Shown one piece after another: positions 7,180 through 13,918 of a stretch of 32,443 bases of DNA (its first letter is position 1; each line of letters opens with the position of its first letter). The DNA comes from Streptacidiphilus melanogenes. GTDB lineage: Bacteria; Actinomycetota; Actinomycetes; Streptomycetales; Streptomycetaceae. The notes beneath the pieces were generated by a model. It saw nothing but the letters and a program-made list of their open reading frames with translations. It had not been told where the DNA came from and did not search any database. The stretch spans positions 68,838 through 101,280 of the forward strand of contig NZ_BBPP01000011.1 of the NCBI RefSeq assembly GCF_000787835.1. The letters run 5' to 3'. A program made the position numbers and the translations under genes.

Positions 7180-7199
7180 AATTGAAGATTTCTTCAATT
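7180..7199. promoter_or_regulatory. Perfect 9-2-9 palindrome, likely ArsR-family operator
   Basis: AATTGAAGATTTCTTCAATT has perfect 9-bp arms around TT. It is strikingly AT-rich in a GC-rich setting and lies 86 bp before the ArsR-type gene start. ArsR/SmtB proteins typically bind AT-rich imperfect inverted repeats containing TTGAA and TTCAA halves with a 2-bp centre, so autoregulation is a natural reading. Binding itself is inference. Confidence 0.65.
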
Positions 7200-7284
7200 G
7201 CTGCGATGCTGCCCTCGGTGCCCGGCAGTCGGGTGGCAGGTCACGGCGACGGGTGCGCAGGGACGCAGGGAGGAGCGCGGGGCG

Positions 7285-7641
7285 GTGCCGGTTCCGCTGT
7301 ATCAGGCGAAGGCGGAGTTCTTCCGCATGCTCGGTCATCCCGTGCGGATCCGGGTGCTGGAGCTGCTGCAGGACGGGCCGATGCCGGTGCGAGAGCTGCT
7401 GGCGAACATCGAGGTCGAGCGGTCGAACCTGTCGCAGCAGCTGGCCGTGCTGCGGAGGTCCGGGATCGTGACGTCGGCACGAGAGGCGGACACCGTCGTG
7501 TACTCGCTGGCCGGGCCGGACGTCGCCGAGCTGCTGGGCGCCGCACGGCGGATCCTCACCGAGCTGATCGCCGGACAGCAGGGGCTGCTCGACGAGCTGC
7601 GCGCCGCCTTGCCCGTCGACGCCCTCACCCGGGGGCGGTGA
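7285..7641 (+). CDS. ArsR-family winged-helix regulator lacking metal ligands
   Basis: This 118-aa protein has the ArsR/SmtB plan: AEFFRMLGHPVRIRVLELLQ (about 10-29), PVRELLANIEVERSNLSQQL (helix-turn-helix, about 34-53), LAVLRRSGIVTSAREADTVVYSL (wing) and a C-terminal helix for dimerisation. Family members repress until a ligand binds. This one has no cysteine at all and a single histidine, so neither the ArsR Cys site nor a SmtB zinc site can form; it should sense something other than arsenic or zinc. The GTG at 7285 is used because AGGAG lies nine bases upstream and homology starts there. The stop overlaps GTGA of the following frame. The palindrome at 7180-7199 is its probable operator. 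Confidence 0.85.
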   Translation: MPVPLYQAKAEFFRMLGHPVRIRVLELLQDGPMPVRELLANIEVERSNLSQQLAVLRRSGIVTSAREADTVVYSLAGPDVAELLGAARRILTELIAGQQGLLDELRAALPVDALTRGR

Positions 7642-7667
7642 GCACCGTGTCCGAGGAGAGCACCCGG

Positions 7668-7850
7668 ATGTCCGACGAGTCCGCTCACGCCGACGCCGCC
7701 GTTCCCGTGCCGCGCGAGGACGGCTCGGAGGGCAGCGGCCGCCGGTCGAACAAGGGGGTGTGGATCCGTGCGTTCATCTACGTCATCGGCTTCCACGTCT
7801 TCGCCGCGTTTGTGATGCTCCTCTTCTATGCGGGCTCGCACCGCCACTGA
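7668..7850 (+). CDS. Small single-span membrane protein, DUF6126-like
   Basis: This is a 60-aa protein with a polar N-terminus of about 30 residues and one membrane span (VWIRAFIYVIGFHVFAAFVM, about 31-50, continuing to residue 55), ending in SHRH. The RGVWIR-x-F-x-Y-V-x-G-H-x-F-A-A-F pattern recalls DUF6126, small Streptomyces membrane proteins usually found beside regulators. ATG 7668 is chosen for GAGGAG nine bases upstream; a GTG at 7638 overlapping the ArsR stop is a possible alternative and would add ten residues. It is in the same direction as the ArsR gene and almost certainly in its operon. It may anchor or signal to the regulator; the sequence does not show this. Confidence 0.7.
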   Translation: MSDESAHADAAVPVPREDGSEGSGRRSNKGVWIRAFIYVIGFHVFAAFVMLLFYAGSHRH

Positions 7851-7902
7851 ACGCCGCGCACGCACCGCGCCTCCCGTCCCACGCCGTCAGAAGGAGCCGA
7901 CC

Positions 7903-8277
7903 ATGACGATCCAGTGGCACCTCACCACCCGGCCGGCCGCGGACGTGCTCCAGGTCACGGGATACCTGGGGGACGACGCCGTCACCCGCTTCGGCGGGGC
8001 CGTGGGCTGGGCGCTGGCGCGCGGGCAGGGGCCGTTGCTGCTCGACCTGTCGCGCCTCAAGGGCTGGTCCGCGGGCGGGCGGGACGCCGTCGCGGAGGCG
8101 GCCGCGCGGCTCGCCGAGAGTGGCCGGCCCCTGGAGCTCGTCGCCGGGCCCGGCGATCCCGCCCTGCCGCCGCCCGCGGGCCTCACCACGTACGCGGATC
8201 TCGCCTCCGCGCTCGACGCGCACGCCGGGACCGCCTCGGAGGGCGAGGTCTGGCACAGCAGCCAGTGGGACGACTGA
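7903..8277 (+). CDS. STAS-domain protein (anti-sigma antagonist-like)
   Basis: This 124-aa protein has STAS-like order: a first strand, then VLQVTGYLGDDAVTRFGGAV, then GPLLLDLSRLKGWSAGGRDAVAEAA (about 46-70), where the loop after the DLS strand normally carries the phosphorylated Ser or Thr (here S54 or S59 are candidates), then PLELVAGPGDPALPP and a final helix. STAS proteins of this size usually release sigma factors from anti-sigma kinases. No sigma factor or anti-sigma kinase is present in the window, so the partner must be elsewhere. The start is fixed by AAGGAG six bases before the ATG. It lies 52 bases after the DUF6126-like gene. Confidence 0.75.
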   Translation: MTIQWHLTTRPAADVLQVTGYLGDDAVTRFGGAVGWALARGQGPLLLDLSRLKGWSAGGRDAVAEAAARLAESGRPLELVAGPGDPALPPPAGLTTYADLASALDAHAGTASEGEVWHSSQWDD

Positions 8278-8305
8278 GCGGGCGGGCGGCTCGCGCTCGC
8301 TTGGG

Positions 8306-8319
8306 GAGTCACTTGACTC
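8306..8319. promoter_or_regulatory. 14-bp palindrome overlapping a possible -35 box
   Basis: GAGTCACTTGACTC has perfect 6-bp arms around CT. TTGACT (8313-8318) inside it is a good -35 match, with a weaker TACTGA (8336-8341) 17 bases further on. It is about 190 bp before the regulator gene at 8507 and could be its operator, or part of the end of the STAS operon. Confidence 0.4.
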
Positions 8320-8367
8320 TCCTTGGTGGATCGTTTACTGACGTACCGACACCTGGTGGGACGACAC

Positions 8368-8383
8368 CCCCCACCGGTGGGGG
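8368..8383. repeat. Perfect 16-bp G/C palindrome
   Basis: CCCCCACCGGTGGGGG is perfectly self-complementary with no spacer. Without a loop it is a poor terminator stem but could be a protein site; it lies between the palindrome at 8306 and the gene at 8507. No U-tract follows. Confidence 0.5.
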
Positions 8384-8506
8384 TGGCGTGGCGCGCATGG
8401 TGTGGTGAGGTGAGCCGTGACGTAAGGCGCAAAACGGTTCGGAAACCCGAAATGGCGAGAACATGCCATACACGTCGGCTCGGGGCGAAGGACGGAGGGG
8501 TCGACG

Positions 8507-9706
8507 ATGGGCACGGCGGCGCTGCTGGACTGCGTGGAGCTTTCAGGACCCGAGGAGGCGCTGTACCTGCGGCTGCTGGCCGAGCCCGGCCGAACCGTCG
8601 CCGATCTCGGCGAGGGGCTCGGCCTCCCCGCGTCACTGGTCCGGGCGCGCCTCGCCGCGCTCGCCGCGCTCGGCCTCGCCACGGAGGACAGCGCCCGCCC
8701 GGGTCCCGCACCCAGCCCCGAGCACGCACGCGGCGCGCTCGGCGTCGACGCCGGGCACCCGCCGCGCCTTCTCCGCGGCCGCGATGGAGAACACGAGGGA
8801 CACGGAGGACACAGCGGTCACGGCGGGTCGCTGCGGCCGGACGTGCACGACACGCACGACGCCGCAGGGGGCGTCTGGCGCGCGACCGCGCCCGACGTCG
8901 CACTGGAGGCCTTGGTCCGCGGCCGCGAGGCCGAGCTGGTCCGGCTGCGCGGACGCGTCGAGGAGCTGATGCGCGGCTACCGCCACGGCCAACGGGCCGC
9001 GAGACCGGAGGAGTTGATCGAGGTCGTCAGCGGCCGGGAGGCCATCGCCGCGTGCTGGCGCTCGCTGCAGTCCGGTGCGCGCGGCTCCGTGCGGATTCTC
9101 GACAAGGCCCCGCACATCCTCGTCTCCACCCCGCAGGACGAGGCGGTGGTGCTGCGCAGGGGCGTGCGCGTGGAGGTCATCTACGAGCACGAAACCGTGC
9201 GCGACGCGCAGCAGCTCACGGCGATCCGCGACTGCATGGCCATCGGCGAGCAGTCGCGGATGCTGCCCACCCTGCCGTTCAAACTTGCGCTGGTGGACGA
9301 CCGTTGGGCGCTGCTTCCGGCCGGCACCGGCACCGCGCTCGACAGCGCCCTGGTGGTGCGACGCTGCTCCCTGCTGGACGCGCTGTCCCGGCTGTTCACG
9401 CTCTGCTGGTCGCAGGCGATGCGCATCCCCCGCGCCCAGACCGAGCCCGAGCAGGGACCGGACGCGGGCCCGGCGACGGAGCCCGGCGGCGGCAGCCCTT
9501 CGACTGCCGCACCGGCCGAGCCCCTGCGCCGCCGCCGCGAGGTGCTCACCCTCCTCGCCACAGGGATGACCGACGAGAGCATCGCGCGGACGATGGGTGT
9601 CTCCACCCGGACCGTGCAGCGCCTGGTCCGCGAGTTCATGGACAGCTGCGGCGCCCGGACCCGTTTCCAGGCCGGCGTCCACGCCGCCCGCGAGGAACTG
9701 GTCTGA
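8507..9706 (+). CDS. TrmB/LuxR-type regulator with a His-rich linker
   Basis: This 399-aa protein has three parts. Residues about 1-60 form a TrmB-like winged helix (EEALYLRLLAEPGRTVADLG, then LGLPASLVRARLAALAALGL). Residues about 125-340 form an effector domain like those of Streptomyces TrmB/LuxR regulators, with a VRILDKAPHIL and RRGVRVEVIYEHETV region reminiscent of phospholipase-D-like sensor folds. Residues about 350-399 form a LuxR-type helix-turn-helix (LLATGMTDESIARTMGVSTR then TVQRLVREFM). Two DNA-binding domains are normal for the type. Unusual is the linker at residues 91-118, GRDGEHEGHGGHSGHGG then VHDTHD, with His at 96, 99, 102, 105, 114 and 117. ATG 8507 has a GGAGGGG about ten bases upstream. 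Targets are unknown. Confidence 0.82.
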   Translation: MGTAALLDCVELSGPEEALYLRLLAEPGRTVADLGEGLGLPASLVRARLAALAALGLATEDSARPGPAPSPEHARGALGVDAGHPPRLLRGRDGEHEGHGGHSGHGGSLRPDVHDTHDAAGGVWRATAPDVALEALVRGREAELVRLRGRVEELMRGYRHGQRAARPEELIEVVSGREAIAACWRSLQSGARGSVRILDKAPHILVSTPQDEAVVLRRGVRVEVIYEHETVRDAQQLTAIRDCMAIGEQSRMLPTLPFKLALVDDRWALLPAGTGTALDSALVVRRCSLLDALSRLFTLCWSQAMRIPRAQTEPEQGPDAGPATEPGGGSPSTAAPAEPLRRRREVLTLLATGMTDESIARTMGVSTRTVQRLVREFMDSCGARTRFQAGVHAAREELV

Positions 9707-9740
9707 CGCGTCCCCCCCCCCGGCGGCAGGGCGTCCGGGA

Positions 9741-10043
9741 TCAGCCCTCGAAGGTCCGCTCGTTCAGCACGTCGAGGTTGCGGAACACCGGCGGGCCGTC
9801 GCACAGCGCCGCGAGCCCGGCAGCGAACTCGGCCGTCTCCGGCCGCTTGGAGTTGTCCATCGCCTGCTCGTACGACGGGAACTCCACGATGTTCAGGTAC
9901 ACGTTCTCCTTGTCCCGGTCCCGCGTCTGCACGGCCCGGCTCGCCAGGCGGTGGCCCGCGTTCTTCTCGACCCAGCCGTCCAGCAGGGCGTTGAACTCGT
10001 CGATGCGAGTCGTCCTGTACTCGATGATCTGAATGAACTTCAC
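9741..10043 (-). CDS. Small ferredoxin-fold (ABM/EthD-like) protein
   Basis: This is a 100-aa protein with beta-alpha-beta character: KFIQIIEYRTTRIDEFNALL opens as in antibiotic-biosynthesis-monooxygenase-like and EthD-like dimeric alpha/beta barrels, followed by ENVYLNIVEFPSYEQAMDNS (strand then helix) and a C-terminal PPVFRNLDVL strand. Members act as small cofactor-free oxygenases, dehydratases or stress proteins; the specific role cannot be given. GTG at 10043 is used because AGGAG lies about ten bases upstream and homology starts there; the frame stays open to 10292 but the extension is not protein-like. It is divergent from the permease and convergent with the regulator at 8507, whose end is next to a run of ten C. 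Confidence 0.7.
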   Translation of the reverse strand: MKFIQIIEYRTTRIDEFNALLDGWVEKNAGHRLASRAVQTRDRDKENVYLNIVEFPSYEQAMDNSKRPETAEFAAGLAALCDGPPVFRNLDVLNERTFEG

Positions 10044-10294
10044 GGTCCCGTCTCCTCCACTCGGCAGCGCACTGACCGGCTGCTGCGTCCAGTGTCCGCA
10101 GGGCACGGACCTCGGAGGCGCCGCCTCGCCGCGACAGGGCATGCTGAATTGTGAGTCAAGGTGGCCCGGGACGAGTTCCTTCACTTCACCCTCGAACATG
10201 ACCGGTTCCATGCGTTTCAATCGGTAATGTTCCGTTCTGCAGGGAAGGGCCGGCCGACAGCGCCCGTCCACGCGACGAGAGCGGTGACGCACCC

Positions 10295-11656
10295 ATGCCC
10301 AGGTTCGGCTGGACCCTTCACGGCGACGGCAAGCACATCCGGACGGGCGAAGTCGTCAAGCCCTGGGAGCGGCTGAGCTGGGGACGCACCATCGGCCTGG
10401 GAGCCCAGCACGTCGCGTCGATGATCGGCGCGTGCTACGTGGCCCCGATCCTGATGGGGCTCAATCCCAATCTGACCGTGATGATGTCCGGCGTCGCCAC
10501 GATGCTGTTCCTGGTGATCACGCGTGGCGCGATCCCCAGCTATCTCGGCGCCAGCCTGTCCTTCGTCGGAGCCGCGGCGACGATCCGGGCCCAGGGCGGC
10601 TCGACCGGCCAGATCACCGGGGCCATGCTCGTCGTGGGCCTGGTGCTCGCCCTGTTCGGCGTGGTCGTGCAGCAAGGCGGGGCGCACATCATCCAGGCGA
10701 TCCTGCCGCCCGCCGTCACCGGCGCGGTGGTGATGCTGATCGGTTTCAACCTGGCTCCGGTCACCGCCGGGACCTACTGGCCCCAGGACCAGTGGACCGC
10801 TCTCGCGACGATGCTGGCGACGGGCTTCTTCCTGGTCGCGCTGCGTGGCTTCGCCTCACGCATCGCCATCTTCCTGGGGCTGGCATTCGGCTATGCGCTC
10901 TCGTGGAGCCTGGACCGGATCTTCGGCAGGATCCACTCCGACGACGGCTCGGGGAAAGTGACGGACCACTGGCGGCTCGACCTGTCGGGCGTCGGTCCGG
11001 CCAAGTGGATCGGTCTGCCCGACTTCCACGCTCCGCACTTCTCTCCCTCGGCGATCCTGGTCACCCTCCCCGTCGTCATCGCCCTCGTCGCCGAGAACAC
11101 CGGCCACGTCAAAGCGGTCAGCGAGATGACCGGCGCCGACCTCGACTCCCGGATGGGCACGGCGATCGCCGCGGACGGGGTCGGCACCATGCTGTCCACG
11201 GCCGTCGGCGGCGGGGCGACCACCACCTACGCCGAGAACATCGGCGTCATGGCCGCCACCCGCGTGTACTCCACCGCCGCCTACTGGGCCGCCGCCTGCT
11301 TCGCGCTCCTGTTCGGCCTGTGCCCCAAGTTCGGCGCCGTCGTCGCCGCGATCCCCGGCGGGGTCCTCGGCGGCATCACCGTCGTCCTCTACGGCATGAT
11401 CGGCCTGCTCGGCGCCCAGATCTGGATCCGCAACCGGGTGGACCTCACCAACCCGGTCAACCTCATCCCCTGCGCCACCGGCGTCATCATCGGCGCGGGC
11501 GGCGTCACCCTGCACATCAGCAAGAACTTCACCCTCGGCGGCATCTCCCTCGGCACCCTCGTCGTCCTCACCGGCTACCACGCCCTCCGCGCGCTCGCCC
11601 CCGCCCACCTGCGCGAGACAGCCGGACGCGAACTGGGAAGGATGGACGGTTCCTGA
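10295..11656 (+). CDS. NCS2-family nucleobase permease (uracil/xanthine type)
   Basis: This 453-aa protein has about 14 hydrophobic segments, as in UraA-type nucleobase:cation symporter-2 proteins. The substrate site residues known from UraA are present: AENTGHV places E267 and H271 where UraA has E241 and H245, and TTYAENIGVM places E314 where UraA has E290. GLGAQHVASMIGACYVAPIL near residues 34-53 is the first transport helix. It would import a pyrimidine or purine base with protons across the cytoplasmic membrane. Residues favour uracil-like substrates, but xanthine or other bases are not excluded. The ribosome site before ATG 10295 is weak. No nucleotide-salvage gene is adjacent. TAATGT at 10225-10230 may be a -10 box, with no clear -35. 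Confidence 0.9.
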   Translation: MPRFGWTLHGDGKHIRTGEVVKPWERLSWGRTIGLGAQHVASMIGACYVAPILMGLNPNLTVMMSGVATMLFLVITRGAIPSYLGASLSFVGAAATIRAQGGSTGQITGAMLVVGLVLALFGVVVQQGGAHIIQAILPPAVTGAVVMLIGFNLAPVTAGTYWPQDQWTALATMLATGFFLVALRGFASRIAIFLGLAFGYALSWSLDRIFGRIHSDDGSGKVTDHWRLDLSGVGPAKWIGLPDFHAPHFSPSAILVTLPVVIALVAENTGHVKAVSEMTGADLDSRMGTAIAADGVGTMLSTAVGGGATTTYAENIGVMAATRVYSTAAYWAAACFALLFGLCPKFGAVVAAIPGGVLGGITVVLYGMIGLLGAQIWIRNRVDLTNPVNLIPCATGVIIGAGGVTLHISKNFTLGGISLGTLVVLTGYHALRALAPAHLRETAGRELGRMDGS

Positions 11657-11731
11657 CACCCCCTTCGCCGGACACCCCCTTTCGCAGTCCGACGGCGGGT
11701 GCTGCCGCGCCGGGAGCGGACGCCGGGGTTA

Positions 11732-11745
11732 GCCTGAGGTCAGGC
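11732..11745. promoter_or_regulatory. 14-bp palindrome before the DUF2254 gene
   Basis: GCCTGAGGTCAGGC has perfect 6-bp arms around GG, 74 bp before the DUF2254 start. TAGCCT at 11730-11735 could be a -10 box overlapping it. The layout (6-2-6) is the same as for the sites at 1458 and 8306, although the sequences differ. Confidence 0.35.
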
Positions 11746-11819
11746 GCGCCGGGAGGGCCGGCCGGCAGCCGCCCAGCGAGCGCCCGGAGGCGCTGCCGTC
11801 GATCCCGCCGGAGATCTTG

Positions 11820-13175
11820 ATGTCGCGCACCTCCCGCTCCCGCAGCAGGGCCCGGGCGGCCGACTGGCGGCGCGAAGGGCGCCGCACCAACCTCTGGCTG
11901 GTCCCGGCGATCGAGGCGCTGGCCGCCGCGGTCCTGTTCGCGCTCACGCTCAGACTCGACCGCGCCGCCTACAACGGCGATCTCCACCTGCCCAGCTGGG
12001 TCCTCAGCGGCGGCGCCGACGGAGCCAGGCAGCTCCTGACCACGGTCGCCGCCGCCCTCATCACCGTCGTCGGCCTCGTCTTCTCGATCACCATCGTGGC
12101 GCTCACCCTGGCCACCACCCAGTTCGGACCGCGGATGCTGCGCAACTTCATCCGCGACCGCGGCACCCAGCTCACCCTCGGCACCTTCGTCGCCACGTTC
12201 CTCTACGCGATCCTGGTCCTGGTCGCCATCAGTCCCGGCCCGCACGGCGACTTCGTGCCCCACCTGTCCATCACCACCACCCTCGCGCTCACCCTGGTCG
12301 ACCTGGCGACGCTGATCTACTTCATCAACCACATCGCCCGCTCGATCCAGCTGCCGCAGGTCGTCGCGTCCATCGCGCACGACCTGGCGGACGCCATCGA
12401 CGACCAGAGCGCCCTCGGCGCCGACGCGCCGGACCGGGAGGAGCGCGGGCTGTCCCCCTCCGAACTGCTCGCCCGGATGCGGACCGAAGGCGCCGTCATC
12501 ACCACCTCCGCCAGCGGCTATCTGCAGTACCTGCGGCACGACCGGTTGGTGCGCATCGCCCGCGACGCCGACGCCGTGATCCACATCCCCTACCGGCCGG
12601 GCCACTTCCTGGTCCAGGGCCACCCCCTGGCGTTCGTGTGGCCGCCGCAGGCGGCTGCCCACGTCACGGCCGACCTGCGCCGCGGCCACGTCACCGGCCC
12701 GTACCGCACCCTGACCCAGGACGTGTCCTTCGGCTTCGACCAGCTCGTCGAGATCGCCCTGCGCGCGCTGTCCGCCGCCATCAACGACACCTTCACCGCG
12801 ATCACCTGCATCGACTGGCTCGGCGACTGCCTGTGCCGGATCAGCACCACCTGGCAGCCCCACCACGTCCACCGGGACCGCCACGGCCACGTCCGCGTGA
12901 TCGCCCACCAGCCCGACTACGACCGCCTCGTCCGACGGTCCTTCGAGAAGATCCGCCAGGCCTCCGTCGCCATGCCAGCCGTGATGATCCGCCAGCTCGA
13001 CGCGCTCGACAAGGTGATGCGGCAGACCCACGACCCGGCGCGTCGCAGGCTCCTGATGGAGCAGGCCGACCTCATCCTCCGCACCTGCGACGCCACCGTC
13101 CCCGAGCCGTCGGACCGCGCCGATGTCGAGCGGAGCCATCAGGCCCTCCGCGCCGCCTACGAAGAGCCCGGCTGA
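11820..13175 (+). CDS. DUF2254 membrane protein
   Basis: This 451-aa protein matches DUF2254. An Arg-rich start precedes four membrane segments: VPAIEALAAAVLFALTL, LTTVAAALITVVGLVFSITI, LGTFVATFLYAILVLVAI and TTTLALTLVDLATLIYFINH. The long cytoplasmic part begins near residue 165 with a conserved GYLQYLRHDRLVRIA and FDQLVEIALRALSAAINDTF, the family's strongest motif. The function is unknown. ATG 11820 has GGAG six bases upstream; a TTG at 11817 is in frame but less likely. A short direct repeat (GACACCCCCTT) lies between the permease stop and the palindrome. The stop is five bases from that of the convergent DyP gene, leaving no room for separate terminators. Confidence 0.9.
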   Translation: MSRTSRSRSRARAADWRREGRRTNLWLVPAIEALAAAVLFALTLRLDRAAYNGDLHLPSWVLSGGADGARQLLTTVAAALITVVGLVFSITIVALTLATTQFGPRMLRNFIRDRGTQLTLGTFVATFLYAILVLVAISPGPHGDFVPHLSITTTLALTLVDLATLIYFINHIARSIQLPQVVASIAHDLADAIDDQSALGADAPDREERGLSPSELLARMRTEGAVITTSASGYLQYLRHDRLVRIARDADAVIHIPYRPGHFLVQGHPLAFVWPPQAAAHVTADLRRGHVTGPYRTLTQDVSFGFDQLVEIALRALSAAINDTFTAITCIDWLGDCLCRISTTWQPHHVHRDRHGHVRVIAHQPDYDRLVRRSFEKIRQASVAMPAVMIRQLDALDKVMRQTHDPARRRLLMEQADLILRTCDATVPEPSDRADVERSHQALRAAYEEPG

Positions 13176-13180
13176 CCGCC

Positions 13181-13918
13181 TCAGCCGAGGTTCACCCATT
13201 CGCGCAGGGGACGGTCGTCGCCGACGCGGGTGTCGGTGTGCTGTTCGCCGTCGGCGACGCAGACGGTGCGGACGCCGTCCGGGTGGAAGACCCAGAAGTG
13301 GCTTTTGCCCGCCGCGCGTTGCATGGTGGGGACGGGCAGGAAGGCGTCGACGTGGTCGATCCCGGCGAGGGAGGGCCACAGGTTCAGGCCCGCGTCGTCC
13401 CGGATGCGGGTGTCGGTGTGACGGTCGCCGTCGGCGACGGAGATCATCCGGTGGACCTGGCGCTCGCGCCCGCCCGCGGCGACGGTGTGGAAGACCCAGT
13501 ACCAGCTGGCGCCGCCCACGCGCTGCATGTCGGGCACGGGCAGCACGGCGTCGACGTGGGAGACCCCGGTCAGGGAACGCCACTGGTCGAGTCCGCGGTC
13601 GGCGACCTCGACCTTGCCGGTGTGCGCGGCCCCGTCCGCGACCGAGACGATCCGGTAGGCCTGGGCCCCGGACACGGTGTGGAAGAGCCAGTACCAGCTC
13701 TTGCCGCCGACCCGCTGCAGGTCCGGGATCGGCACGATCGCGTCCACCGCGGCCACCCCCGCCAGGGCCGGCCAACCGGTCAGGTCCTGGCTGGGCCGCA
13801 GCACGAGGTCGGTGGTGTCCTGGCCGTCGGGGAGCACGAGGGTCCGCAGCCTGTCCCGGCGGAACATCCAGAACTCGCAGGCCCCGCCGACGCGCTGACG
13901 GTCGGGCACGGCGAGGAA
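13181..13918 (-). repeat. Four protein repeats encoded in tandem
   Basis: The repeat units of the peroxidase C-terminus correspond to 13918-13739, 13738-13547, 13546-13343 and 13342-13181. They are diverged at the protein level, with shared QRVGG, YWxFHT and VADGxxHT motifs. The last is truncated where the VDA end of a fifth unit would be needed. Confidence 0.85.

Noticed and set aside
7285-7641. Arsenic or zinc resistance locus around the ArsR-type regulator
   Set aside because: The regulator has no Cys, and no arsenate reductase, efflux pump or metal permease lies next to it.
9712-9721. Run of ten C between convergent genes
   Set aside because: A phase-variable tract would need to lie in a coding or promoter region; this one lies between two stop codons. 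Sequencing error is also possible.
11729-11747. Possible iron-regulator (IdeR/DtxR) box before DUF2254
   Set aside because: The TTAGCCTGAGG stretch only partly matches the consensus, and no iron-related gene is near. I list it only as a palindrome.
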